Of a DNA stretch of 64,000 bases, positions 33,598 through 42,711 are shown piece by piece. Below the pieces are notes generated by a model. The model was not told the DNA's origin and ran no database searches. It saw nothing but the letters and a program-made list of their open reading frames with translations. This stretch comes from Niastella sp966212235. GTDB taxonomy: Bacteria; Bacteroidota; Bacteroidia; Chitinophagales; Chitinophagaceae. Position numbers and translations under genes: made by a program. Every line of letters begins with the position of its first letter. The first letter of the stretch is position 1. Location: NCBI GenBank assembly GCA_966212235.1, contig CBIHPP010000022.1:62001-126000 (forward strand), given 5' to 3'.

Positions 33598-34458
33598 ATG
33601 GAAACCTTATTCAATCTTCCGGTAACACCGGGAACCGAACAACTTGTGCCTGATAGCGAATCAACCGCTAATTATCCCATCAGGAAATTATCCATCATTA
33701 TTCCGGCATACAACGAAGAAAACACCATTGCACTTATTTTAGATCGCATCAATGAAGTAAAGCTCATCCGCAATATAGAGAAGGAGGTGATCATTGTGAA
33801 TGATTGCTCCAGGGATGGCACGGAGGCCGCTATACAACACTACATGGCGAATACCGCCAACCACACGATCAACTATTTCAAATACATTAAGCACGATATA
33901 AACCAGGGAAAGGGTGCGGCTATCCATACAGGCATTGCCCAGGCAACCGGCGAATACTTGTTGGTTCAGGATGCCGACCTGGAATATGACCCGGGCGAAT
34001 ACAACACTTTGTTAAAACCCATAGTGCTTGGCTCGGCAGATGTGGTATACGGCTCAAGGTTTATGGGCGGCAATCCACACCGCATCCTGTTCTTCTGGCA
34101 TTCAATCGGCAACCGTGTATTAACCTTCCTTTCCAACATGATGAGTAATCTGAATCTAACAGATATGGAAACAGGTTATAAAGTATTTAGGACCTCTATC
34201 ATTCAAAGAATCTACTTACACGAAAAACGGTTCGGATTTGAACCTGAAGTGACGCAGAAGATATCTCAGGTCCCGCTGATCAGGATCTATGAAGTAGGCA
34301 TCAGCTATTATGGAAGAACCTTTGCTGAGGGGAAGAAGATTGGTTGGAAAGATGGGTTCAGGGCTATCTACTGCATATTGAAGTATGGGTTGTTTAATAA
34401 TCAACTACTTGTTAAAAGGTCCGAAAAAGAAATCCAGGTACACTCAAAGGCTTATTGA
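33598..34458 (+). CDS. Family 2 glycosyltransferase, DPM1-like
   Basis: The product has 286 residues with the GT-A core: LSIIIPAYNEENTIALIL, EVIIVNDCSRDGTEA and YLLVQDADLEYDP (D-A-D metal site), plus GKGAAIHTGIAQATG and VVYGSRFMGG. It ends near LKYGLFNNQLLVKRSEKE without a membrane anchor. This layout matches polyprenyl-phosphate sugar synthases (dolichol-phosphate mannose type), which make lipid-linked sugar donors at the inner membrane. The donor could feed the GT-C-like membrane protein three genes down. It starts the plus-strand group. Confidence 0.92.
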   Translation: METLFNLPVTPGTEQLVPDSESTANYPIRKLSIIIPAYNEENTIALILDRINEVKLIRNIEKEVIIVNDCSRDGTEAAIQHYMANTANHTINYFKYIKHDINQGKGAAIHTGIAQATGEYLLVQDADLEYDPGEYNTLLKPIVLGSADVVYGSRFMGGNPHRILFFWHSIGNRVLTFLSNMMSNLNLTDMETGYKVFRTSIIQRIYLHEKRFGFEPEVTQKISQVPLIRIYEVGISYYGRTFAEGKKIGWKDGFRAIYCILKYGLFNNQLLVKRSEKEIQVHSKAY

Positions 34459-34506
34459 CATTCCCTTCTATCTCTAACGAATCATTCACGCTTAAACTTG
34501 CATCAA

Positions 34507-34974
34507 ATGATCAAGCGTACGACTATCATTGAAACAGTTGTTATACTCAACATAATTCTTTTCTTATACACTGGCATTGCCAAAATAATGGATTATAGCG
34601 TGTTTAAAGAGCAACTGGCCGTTTCGCCAATCCTTGCATGGGCTGCAAAGCCTGTTGCTTTACTACTACCCTGGGTTGAATTTGCTATCGTTCTTATGCT
34701 GATTATTCCCCGTTGGAGATTGAAAGGTTTATTTGCTTCGCTTGCTCTTATGACCATGTTCACTGCATACATTATTATACTATTTAGCATCAGTACTGAA
34801 ATGCCTTGTAGTTGTGGGGGAATTATGGAAGAGCTTTCATGGCAGCAACACCTGGTATTTAATAGCGCTTTTATACTGCTCGATCTTTGGGCATTAATCT
34901 TACTAAGGAAGGAAAAAAAAGTACTATTAAAAGGATGGAATGAAGAAAGAGAGTTTAAAGTATCGCATGGATGA
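34507..34974 (+). CDS. MauE/DoxX-like redox membrane protein
   Basis: The product has 155 residues from the ATG at 34507 with four hydrophobic segments. Two features match the MauE/DoxX-like group: LYTGIAKIMDYSVFKEQLA near the start and a loop carrying EMPCSCGGIMEELSW, whose Cys-X-Cys is a typical redox-active site. MauE-like proteins move reducing or oxidising equivalents across the inner membrane for disulfide chemistry. It lies between GT2 and a GT-C-like gene and upstream of a thioredoxin-like lipoprotein and a cysteine-bearing secreted peptide. The spacing suggests one operon. Confidence 0.75.
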   Translation: MIKRTTIIETVVILNIILFLYTGIAKIMDYSVFKEQLAVSPILAWAAKPVALLLPWVEFAIVLMLIIPRWRLKGLFASLALMTMFTAYIIILFSISTEMPCSCGGIMEELSWQQHLVFNSAFILLDLWALILLRKEKKVLLKGWNEEREFKVSHG

Positions 34975-35040
34975 GAACAAATCCAAAACTACATATAAGG
35001 ATATTAAAGCAAAGGAATTAACCGACATAACATTCAACAT

Positions 35041-36591
35041 ATGAATGAACAAACTATCACACCAGCAACTGAAGTATCATTCAAAGTCTTTTTGCTTAAG
35101 AACAAGCGCAACAGAACTATTTTGAAGTTGGCAGCGGTGGCTATTGTGGTGCAGTTTGCTATATTCAAGTACTTGTATCCATATGCAAGTTTTATACATG
35201 GGGATTCGTTTTCTTACATTAAAGCGGCTGATCAAAATCTAAGCATAAATACATATTTGATTGGCTATTCAAAATTTTTACGGTTATTCAGTGTCTTTGC
35301 AAAATCTGATTTTGCCCTTGTTGCTTTTCAGTATTTATTTATTCAATGTAGTATAATATACTTATTGTTCACTCTTTTTTATTTCTATAAACCAAGCAAG
35401 GTAACACAAATAGTATTGTTAATCATTATGGTGTTTAATCCTTTATTTTTACATCTTGCCAATTTGGTGTCCAGTGATGGTTTTTTTCTTGCCCTTAGCA
35501 TGACTTGGTTCACTCTTTTGCTTTGGATTATTCATCGCCCTTCAAAGCAAATAATTATATGGCACTCTATAATACTATTTATTTCTTTTACCGTGCGTTA
35601 CAATGCTATGATATATCCTTTTATATCATTCGGCGCTTTTGGAATTTCTCAAATGCCAGTAAGAAAAAGACTTGCTGGAATAGGAGTAGGCTTCTTCCTT
35701 TGTTGTGTATTTGTTGTTTTTACATCTTACCAATATAAAAAGCTAACTGGCTACTGGCAATATTCACCTTTTAGTGGGTGGCAATTAACTAATAACGCGA
35801 TGTATTCATTCCGGTATGTCGATAGTTTATCTCGTAAACCTGTTCCAGAAAAATTCCAAAGGTTAGATAATATGATACGTGAATATTTCGACAGCACAAG
35901 AAATTATATTAAATATCCGCAGGAGGCATTAATAGCCAGTACCGTCTATATGTGGACGAAAAGGCTAACCTTGTACAAGTACCGAGACAGTTTATTCAGA
36001 AATGATACAATTGCTTCAGAATTGAAAAAATGGGCTAGCATGGGGCCATTTTACAAAGAATACGGCCAATTTATTATAAAGAGGTATCCTTTTCATTTTG
36101 TTCGACATTTCTTATGGCCAAATGCAATGAGATACTATGCTCCGCCGATAGAATTTTTAGAAGTATATAATGCAGGAAAAAATGAAGTCTCCGTCGAAGC
36201 AAAAAACTGGTTTAACTATAAAAGTACAAAAGTGAAAACTAGGACTAAGGACAAGAAGGTATGGGTTCTTAGTTTTTATCCAATTGTTTCCGGAATTATA
36301 AACGTAGCAATGCTTTGTACACTAATGTTTTATTTAATTCTAAAAGGATGGAATTATAAAGGAGGGTTAAACAACGCAATTTTAGTAGGTGGTTCGTTTT
36401 GGTTACTTAATGCAGGCTTTACCATTTTTGCTTCATCAGCTGCATTACGTTTTCAATCGTTTCCAATTATGTTGGCAACAATTTTTGTCGCTCTGCTAAT
36501 TGACTGGATGGTGCAATTAATGAAAATAATGGAGGATAAACCTGTAAGCATTGAAACACAAAAATTCCGTGGAGCTGTTGAGGGATTTTAG
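35041..36591 (+). CDS. Polytopic membrane protein, glycosyltransferase-like
   Basis: This 516-residue protein has about 11 hydrophobic segments in an AT-rich gene. After the first span lies ASFIHGDSFSYIKAADQN, a position where GT39/GT83-like enzymes have their catalytic acidic residue (Asp here), followed by YSKFLRLFSVF and TVRYNAMIYPFISFGAF as in such folds. A soluble loop of ~100 residues lies before the last spans. The neighbouring GT2 that could make a lipid-linked donor supports a sugar-transfer function. The evidence is architectural rather than motif-certain. Confidence 0.55.
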   Translation: MNEQTITPATEVSFKVFLLKNKRNRTILKLAAVAIVVQFAIFKYLYPYASFIHGDSFSYIKAADQNLSINTYLIGYSKFLRLFSVFAKSDFALVAFQYLFIQCSIIYLLFTLFYFYKPSKVTQIVLLIIMVFNPLFLHLANLVSSDGFFLALSMTWFTLLLWIIHRPSKQIIIWHSIILFISFTVRYNAMIYPFISFGAFGISQMPVRKRLAGIGVGFFLCCVFVVFTSYQYKKLTGYWQYSPFSGWQLTNNAMYSFRYVDSLSRKPVPEKFQRLDNMIREYFDSTRNYIKYPQEALIASTVYMWTKRLTLYKYRDSLFRNDTIASELKKWASMGPFYKEYGQFIIKRYPFHFVRHFLWPNAMRYYAPPIEFLEVYNAGKNEVSVEAKNWFNYKSTKVKTRTKDKKVWVLSFYPIVSGIINVAMLCTLMFYLILKGWNYKGGLNNAILVGGSFWLLNAGFTIFASSAALRFQSFPIMLATIFVALLIDWMVQLMKIMEDKPVSIETQKFRGAVEGF

Positions 36592-36782
36592 TCAGAATCA
36601 TCATGGAGGCAACACATTATTTTAATTGTGCTCTATTGCAAAGATCGTAGTTGAGATTATCATAAAAAAGAAATACAGGCCACCAATCGACAGAATTGGA
36701 CATCACCTGTTCATTCCATTTAAAAGTAAAAGAGTACTGTTTTTTATAAAAGACTATTCGCTAATAACTGACGCTGAAATTT

Positions 36783-37274
36783 ATGAAATACTTATCCCTT
36801 ACAATTATTATCGCCATTTTCTCGGGATGTTATAGTACAGAACCAGAAAAAACTGGCTTGGAAGGTAAAATCATGCCTTCATTCAAATTATTGCTTGAAG
36901 ATAGCATTACTTATGTAGATACAAAAAATATTCCAATCGGAAAGCCTGTCGTGTTATTTTATTATGGGCCACACTGTCCTTATTCAAGATCTCAAATGGA
37001 TGAAATAGTTGAGGAAATAAGAACGCTTAAAAACATTCATTTTTATGTTTTTACCTCAGCGCCATTTTCTGAAATGAAAAAGTTTAATCGCTATTACAAG
37101 TTGAATCAATATGCAAATATCACTACAGGCTTTGATGGTATTCATTTTTTTTCAGATTACTTTAAAGTAACCGGAGTTCCTTATTTAGCACTTTATGACA
37201 AAAACAAAAAATTAAAAAAAGCCTTTGAAGGGAAAATTTATTCTAAGCAAATTTTAAAGGCTCTAGAGTTTTAA
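36783..37274 (+). CDS. Thioredoxin-like lipoprotein lacking a CXXC
   Basis: The 163-residue protein has a lipoprotein signal (MKYLSLTIIIAIFSGC) and a thioredoxin fold: KPVVLFYYGPHCPYSRSQMDE, then VTGVPYLALYDKNKKLKKAFEG with the cis-proline. The active-site motif is CPYS, so only one of the two cysteines of TlpA-type proteins is present. It may act as a single-thiol reductant, isomerase or peroxiredoxin-like protein in the periplasm. Its position after MauE-like and membrane genes, and before a small secreted four-cysteine peptide, supports a thiol role. Confidence 0.75.
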   Translation: MKYLSLTIIIAIFSGCYSTEPEKTGLEGKIMPSFKLLLEDSITYVDTKNIPIGKPVVLFYYGPHCPYSRSQMDEIVEEIRTLKNIHFYVFTSAPFSEMKKFNRYYKLNQYANITTGFDGIHFFSDYFKVTGVPYLALYDKNKKLKKAFEGKIYSKQILKALEF

Positions 37275-37493
37275 TGCTTTTTATTCTTATCCATTTTCAT
37301 AATCCAGATCGTTTATAAATGTCTGTGATTCCTGTGTGAAGGAAAGGGACCCACCAACACACAGAATCTCTAAAACAGACCTCACTGAATAATATAATTT
37401 AGTGAGTATGTGGGGCAGCCGAAAACCACTAAAATCGAGTAGGCACCATTGTTTTAATTAAAGTTTGGCTTTTTGACTAAAAAGCACTTTTTT

Positions 37494-37733
37494 ATGAAAA
37501 AAATCAGAGTTATGCTAACAGCATTAGTTGTTCTGGCTTCCGTAGGTGGTGCACTTGCCTTTAAAGCTACTAAAAACGAATCATTGAAGTGTGGGAATAG
37601 TACAACTAGCTGCACAGTAGCAGAAACAGCGCTTTACAAAATCACTGATGAAGCAAGTGCACATTTTGAAAGTACTTTCTGCACTATTAGTACTGGCAGT
37701 ACTTCGAATTGTACTTTCGTTACTTTACAATAA
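37494..37733 (+). CDS. Secreted four-cysteine peptide, DUF6520-like
   Basis: The true start is the ATG at 37494 (MKKIRVMLTALVVLASVGGALAF), giving 79 residues. The signal peptide ends near ALAF, leaving a ~56-residue Ser/Thr-rich peptide with cysteines in KCGNSTTSC, STFC and SNC. The leader resembles the DUF6520 group of small Bacteroidota exported proteins. A perfect terminator follows. The function is unknown; the redox neighbours suggest its thiols are oxidised or modified after export. Confidence 0.75.
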   Translation: MKKIRVMLTALVVLASVGGALAFKATKNESLKCGNSTTSCTVAETALYKITDEASAHFESTFCTISTGSTSNCTFVTLQ

Positions 37734-37788
37734 TCCGCATGGAGGATTATTTGTGAGCTTTGTTACTTAAAGTCTCAAAGTTCATTTA

Positions 37789-37830
37789 AAAGAAGGAAGC
37801 TGCTTTAATTACCAGCTTCCTTCTTTCATT
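37789..37830 (+). terminator. Strong terminator after the secreted peptide
   Basis: A 14-bp perfect stem (AAAGAAGGAAGCTG and its complement) with a 10-nt loop, ending in TTT, lies 56 bp past the peptide stop. Confidence 0.85.
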
Positions 37831-37952
37831 TAATTATTCAAGTAAAAATAAAATCCTTTTTATGTGAGGCGCCATTTTAAATTTAGACCATTATAAACAC
37901 TTACTGTAAACTCCGGTTTATACTCCCGGTTACTCACTTACAACTTTTCCAT

Positions 37953-40655
37953 CTACCAATTATGATATAATTTATACCCTGTCTCTTTTCCTTTTTGTTT
38001 TGCAGGAATCCCCTGAATCATCCAGCCTGGCGCCGGTTTGGCTTTTAAAAAATGGTCAAAGAACTGGGTTAACCTAATTGTAAAATCAGTTGCATCATTT
38101 TTAAATAATACATGTCCAGCATCCCCATAACTCAACATCCAGGCTGTTTTTTGAAGTCGCCGGAGGCCTAAGAATAACTCAATACTCTGATCATGCGGCA
38201 CTTGGCCATCTTTTTCACCAGTCATTATTAGTAAAGGTGTTTTTACCCTATCTAAATAAAATATAGAGGAATTTTCAACATATTCGTCTTGCTTTTCCCA
38301 TATATTTCCCCTCATATAGCGCTCAGAAACACCAGTTCGTGGAAAGCCCCAAAAAAGTAAAGTACCGGCATCGCTAATTAAATCATAATATCCGCAAGCC
38401 GTAGAGGCAGCAGCAAATATATCTGTACCAGTAACTAAGTGTCCGGTCTCAAACCCACCAAAACTATGACCTTGTATACCCATTTTTGTTGAGTCAACAA
38501 AAGGTAATTTTGATAGGTGATTTGCGGCAGAAACAACACAATTAAGAACACTTTCCCTTACTTTCGGTAGGCGGTAATGTATATCTGGGGTAAATACTAA
38601 ATATCCATTGCTGACAAACCAGGGAATATTGATCCTGGCCATTGATAAGTTAGGTATCCAATATTGATTGAATTGATCAGAAAACTGTTCATAATAGGAA
38701 AACAAGATCGGATACTTTTTAGAAGAGTCAAAATTTTCTGGTTTATAAAGTACTCCCTGCAAAGTATCGCCATCAGGCGCCACCCAGGTTTGCAGTTCAC
38801 TTGTCATCCAGTTAAATTTTTTATCGGGTTGCAGATAGCTAACTTGCAGGAATTTTTTTAAGTCCTTTGTATAATAAAAATTGGGAAAGGATGATGTAGT
38901 TTCTCTAATTACGAGATGGGCACTTCCGTTTTGCGCTTTTATTGGAAAACGGGGCTTCATATCGCCACCGTTCGTTCCATTATCTAGAGACACACAATAA
39001 AGTACAGATTCAAAATTTATGAGCGTAGGATCACCTTTTTGCCCTAGCATCTTAGTGTAATGACCATTTTGTTTGGTATGCTTGTTAAAGGCTGTCAAGA
39101 TCAGTCTTTGCCCTGCAAGAAATCTGTTATTTCTGTATTCATCTAACCCCAAGCGGAAAATAATGTCATGTTTTCGTCCATAGCCGTTGGTGATGTTTTC
39201 AGGTTGCTTTTTTTCTAATGGATCAACAAGCCATATATCATTACGATCATAAATTAGCACCCCTGCATCATCCTTGAGCCAACCGGCTTCTGGTATTAGA
39301 GGCTTCTTTTCTAAAGGAGGGTTTATATAACATAAATTTGAAGTTATATCCTCGTCGATTCTTTCTGTAATATTTCGAGTAAGACCTGTAGCTATTTCGT
39401 AGGCAAAATAATTCAACTCAGGCCTTTCCCAGTAAATGATGAATTTTCCTGCCGGTGAGAAGTCGGAAAGGATATTCAATTTGTGCCTCCAAGGTAATTC
39501 CTTACGGGTACCATCCTTAACAGAGACCAGATACAAAACTGATTCTTTAAAAGCAGAACTCCATTGCGCATCGTTTCCGATTAAATCTTGATCAGTATTA
39601 AACCACCGGACCAGGCAATAATCATCTGTTCTTGAATGTGCTAACTCCTCAAATTCATTTTGCAATTGTATGACACCTCCATTCGTAGTGTTGAGAACCG
39701 AAAAATATTTTTTTACAATTGAGTTGCTATTTTTTAGCTCATTCAGTTTTTCTGATTGGAGCATCAGATCTCGTGTACTCCAGATATTGACGTTTACGAA
39801 GCTGGATGATTTAGGAGCAGTGGATTGTCTTTTTTCCAGATTAAAGAATAGCCTTGTTCCATCCTTGGTAAACCGCTCTATCCCCCCTATCAATAAGCCA
39901 TTGAGGCTGGTATCGCCATCACTTGCAAGCATAGTGGCTTTGTCTATGCTTTTACTATAATGCCATAGTGAACCTTTTCCCTTTTCTTCTGTGGTAAAGG
40001 CCAGATGGGCGCCTACTTCATCAAAGACAAACTGCTGAAGCCTGGAACCTGTGCCTGACCAAATCACTGTTTGTTTTCCACCAATAAGATCGATCCAGTT
40101 CAGTCGAGTTTCTTTTTTATTTTCTGAAGTCGTTTGCAGCAGCACAATGCCACCATCAGGGCTTAACACATATCGGTCAACTGAGGGAAACTTTTGTTCT
40201 TTACCCGTTGGCACATCCCGGATCACCAGCTCTTTACCGGTTGTTTTTAGCTGGTATACCAGCCATTCGCCCTTTGGGTGAGGCGCTAATTGAAAGGATT
40301 GTACCTGGGGAATGCTGAGGATTTGGCTACCGCCCAGTTTGAGCTGTTGTAGGCTATCATTGCTCGTAAACACCAACCATTTGCAGTCGCCAGTAAATTT
40401 GGCATCGGTGACTCCTAAAAGTTCCTTTTTCCACTTGCTTTCCGGTGCAAGCACCACAGTGGTCGTTTTTTCTTCAGGGATATATTCTTTTACAAGATAA
40501 GAAACATATTTACCATTGTTACTCAGGGCACCGTTGGAAACGGATGGCCATTTGCCTAATACTGAAGTATCTAAAGCAGGCTTAACGTTCAGCGAAGTCT
40601 GAGAAAAAACACTAAGGTTTACAGTTAACAGGAACAGGTAAAAAAACAATTTCAT
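37953..40655 (-). CDS. S9 family (prolyl oligopeptidase-type) exported peptidase
   Basis: The product has 900 residues with a signal peptide (MKLFFYLFLLTVNLSVFSQ). A WD40-like beta-propeller of ~550 residues precedes an alpha/beta hydrolase domain. The catalytic triad is Ser731 in IQGHSFGGFETG, Asp816 in TGEKDGQVPHDQ and His848 in YGDAGHVLF. S9 enzymes cut short peptides after proline or other residues, usually oligopeptides that fit inside the propeller. It lies at the end of the minus-strand ECF-FecR-SusC-SusD-thioredoxin group and may process peptides taken up by that group. It converges on the four-cysteine peptide gene. Confidence 0.9.
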   Translation of the reverse strand: MKLFFYLFLLTVNLSVFSQTSLNVKPALDTSVLGKWPSVSNGALSNNGKYVSYLVKEYIPEEKTTTVVLAPESKWKKELLGVTDAKFTGDCKWLVFTSNDSLQQLKLGGSQILSIPQVQSFQLAPHPKGEWLVYQLKTTGKELVIRDVPTGKEQKFPSVDRYVLSPDGGIVLLQTTSENKKETRLNWIDLIGGKQTVIWSGTGSRLQQFVFDEVGAHLAFTTEEKGKGSLWHYSKSIDKATMLASDGDTSLNGLLIGGIERFTKDGTRLFFNLEKRQSTAPKSSSFVNVNIWSTRDLMLQSEKLNELKNSNSIVKKYFSVLNTTNGGVIQLQNEFEELAHSRTDDYCLVRWFNTDQDLIGNDAQWSSAFKESVLYLVSVKDGTRKELPWRHKLNILSDFSPAGKFIIYWERPELNYFAYEIATGLTRNITERIDEDITSNLCYINPPLEKKPLIPEAGWLKDDAGVLIYDRNDIWLVDPLEKKQPENITNGYGRKHDIIFRLGLDEYRNNRFLAGQRLILTAFNKHTKQNGHYTKMLGQKGDPTLINFESVLYCVSLDNGTNGGDMKPRFPIKAQNGSAHLVIRETTSSFPNFYYTKDLKKFLQVSYLQPDKKFNWMTSELQTWVAPDGDTLQGVLYKPENFDSSKKYPILFSYYEQFSDQFNQYWIPNLSMARINIPWFVSNGYLVFTPDIHYRLPKVRESVLNCVVSAANHLSKLPFVDSTKMGIQGHSFGGFETGHLVTGTDIFAAASTACGYYDLISDAGTLLFWGFPRTGVSERYMRGNIWEKQDEYVENSSIFYLDRVKTPLLIMTGEKDGQVPHDQSIELFLGLRRLQKTAWMLSYGDAGHVLFKNDATDFTIRLTQFFDHFLKAKPAPGWMIQGIPAKQKGKETGYKLYHNW

Positions 40656-41102
40656 ACGATGGTGATAGTTTTATGGTTTGACTATACCAGGCGCAAATAC
40701 AATTATATATGGGTGGTGTAAGGTAGAAGGCAATTACGTCGCTTCACTTTTTTTCTGTAGCCCTGCTTCACCTGCTGACTTCAAGCTTGCCAGAGCAGGC
40801 GGAGACTACTTTTTAGCAGTGCAACACCTCAAAATCTTCTGGCTAAAGTTAGGAAAAATCAGCATTATAAATGCAAGACAATTACACAATAATTGATGAC
40901 GTATCAAAAAAAATGAAGCAGATAAACCAATATCGATTCTCCCCTTTTAAATACTGATTCGCCACCTTCGTTTCATAACTTTTATGTAATCTGAATGTCT
41001 TTGTTAACAGACTTTTGCTTCAAAAACAAAGCAGCTCTTAGCTGATCAACCTTGAAGGCAACGACCGGTCACGAAAGGTTAAGATGGTTCGGATCGAATT
41101 AA
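40656..41102. other. Intergenic region, no gene seen
   Basis: About 450 bp between the S9 peptidase gene and the small membrane ORF. An imperfect palindrome around 40770-40800 (CTGCT-TCAAGC-AGCAG type) is visible. There is no convincing frame or RNA. Confidence 0.35.
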
Positions 41103-41219
41103 TCAATAATAAAAGTTAGGCGAAATTTTAACCCTTATCAGGCTTTCTATTACAAACCACCATACGAATATTAATATTCCCACAATCGCTAGCAGGAAAA
41201 TGGTACTTGCTGGTATCAT
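41103..41219 (-). CDS. 38-residue single-span membrane peptide (small ORF)
   Basis: An ATG at 41219 opens a 39-codon frame (MIPASTIFLLAIVG, then LIFVWWFVIE) with one clear membrane span and a basic tail. It starts 10 bp after the stop of the thioredoxin-like gene on the same strand, which argues for translation with it. It is too short for routine gene finders. No family is known to me; small membrane ORFs at the end of SusCD loci do occur. Confidence 0.4.
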   Translation of the reverse strand: MIPASTIFLLAIVGILIFVWWFVIESLIRVKISPNFYY

Positions 41220-41229
41220 TCTAAAAATA

Positions 41230-42573
41230 TTATTTCTTAGGCCAAGTAGGTAGCCCTGCTTTCATCTTACTCAGAGCCTCTTTTATACTTGTGTCGTTTT
41301 TAGACATTACAACAGCTCGTTCTTGCAGAGCAATTGCTTCCTTAACTTTCCCAATCTTATAAAGAAGGTTAGCTTTTGTGTCAGTAGCATAACCAGTATC
41401 CTCCAGTTGCAGACTTAAATTAATCCAGGAAATTCCTTTCTTGAGATTTTTTTTATCATTACAGTTTTTAAACAAAGTCCAAGTGTAAGAATTGAGATGC
41501 CAAGCATCGCCAAATTGTGGTCCGAACGTATTGCCCTTAACTTTTGGAGGGAATTTCTTTATTCTTTTGTTAACATATTTCACATAATTTTTCCAATCAC
41601 CGGCTGATTCATAAAAACTGATTTGAGTATTTGGAAAGAACTTATCATCAAACTGCTTTCCATATTTTTTTTCTATCGAATTTCGAATTTCATTCCAATC
41701 CGGTTTGGGATCAATAATAGCTTTGCCTTCTTTATATACCTTATCTTTGATTTCTTCTTTACGTATAATTCCTAACACAACTCTTTCGGCTATTTTCTCT
41801 GCTTTGCCAAAAAACATACGGTTTATTATAGAATCCGCCTGATCGGCATATCGATAAAAAAATCGAAAATAACGGTCATCGGATCTCAAAGGAATATCCA
41901 AAGAAAATTCCGCAAGCAAAGATAAATTTAGTTTTGTAAAAGCCTCTTCAGGACCTAGCTTATCGACGTATTTTTCCTTAAATTCTCTTGCTATGGCAAT
42001 AGAGATATCTTTGTCTTTCATTTTCCATGCCTCTCTGGCTACTTGCGGCATAGCAATATAATCCATTAGGCCTCTTTTGAATTGTTCAATATTCTTTTTA
42101 TACCTTGAATCAGGATCAGTTAATGCATCTTTTACCAATGCAATAAAGTCGTCGGAAGTATGTAAGCCAGTGCTGCGATGAGCCAATTTGCCATCAGGAT
42201 TAAAAAACAGAAAAGAAGGATAGCCTTCAAGCTGATACAAAGTTTGCAGTTCTTGAGCAACCGGATACCATGCTTTTACATGTTCATTATCCTTCGAAGT
42301 TTCATCCATCTGTACCTTTACTGAGATAAATTTCGGATTTACAATTTCTCCAACCTTATTATCTGGATAAACTTCTTTATCCATCTTTTTGCATGGAAGG
42401 CACCATGTAGCATACGCATCTACAAATATGAATTTATTCTCAGCTTTTGCTTTGCTTTTTATCTGTTCCCATGTAAGGTCCTCAGCCCATTCGATACCTG
42501 TGCTGGTAGGATTCTGTTGAGATTTTACTAAAAAAGGTAAGCTTAACATAAGTAAAACAAACAACTGCTTCAT
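41230..42573 (-). CDS. Exported thioredoxin-like protein with helical repeat region
   Basis: The 447-residue product has a signal peptide (MKQLFVLLMLSLPFLVKSQ). A thioredoxin domain spans ~25-150 with the active site YATWCLPCKKMDKE (WCLPC), a DsbD-gamma/thioredoxin-7-like form, and YPSFLFFNPDGK containing the cis-proline. The C-terminal ~290 residues are helical and resemble TPR-like repeats (NLSLQLEDTGYATDTKAN, LYKIGKVKEAIALQER). This probably makes or breaks disulfides in the periplasm. It is the gene after SusD on the same strand, with a 138-bp gap, and so is likely co-regulated with SusCD. Confidence 0.85.
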   Translation of the reverse strand: MKQLFVLLMLSLPFLVKSQQNPTSTGIEWAEDLTWEQIKSKAKAENKFIFVDAYATWCLPCKKMDKEVYPDNKVGEIVNPKFISVKVQMDETSKDNEHVKAWYPVAQELQTLYQLEGYPSFLFFNPDGKLAHRSTGLHTSDDFIALVKDALTDPDSRYKKNIEQFKRGLMDYIAMPQVAREAWKMKDKDISIAIAREFKEKYVDKLGPEEAFTKLNLSLLAEFSLDIPLRSDDRYFRFFYRYADQADSIINRMFFGKAEKIAERVVLGIIRKEEIKDKVYKEGKAIIDPKPDWNEIRNSIEKKYGKQFDDKFFPNTQISFYESAGDWKNYVKYVNKRIKKFPPKVKGNTFGPQFGDAWHLNSYTWTLFKNCNDKKNLKKGISWINLSLQLEDTGYATDTKANLLYKIGKVKEAIALQERAVVMSKNDTSIKEALSKMKAGLPTWPKK

Positions 42574-42711
42574 AGTTACTAACTATTGTATATGACGTAT
42601 CTATTGATTTCTCACCTTTTACACACCGCGTACTTTTCCTATGTACCAGAATATTTCTATTAACTAACTCCAGTGATATTCTACCAATTTTGCTTTATAG
42701 TAAGTCGTTAA

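Noticed and set aside
36626..36835. 69-residue frame before the thioredoxin-like lipoprotein
   Set aside because: It overlaps the start of the real gene and has no leader or family features.
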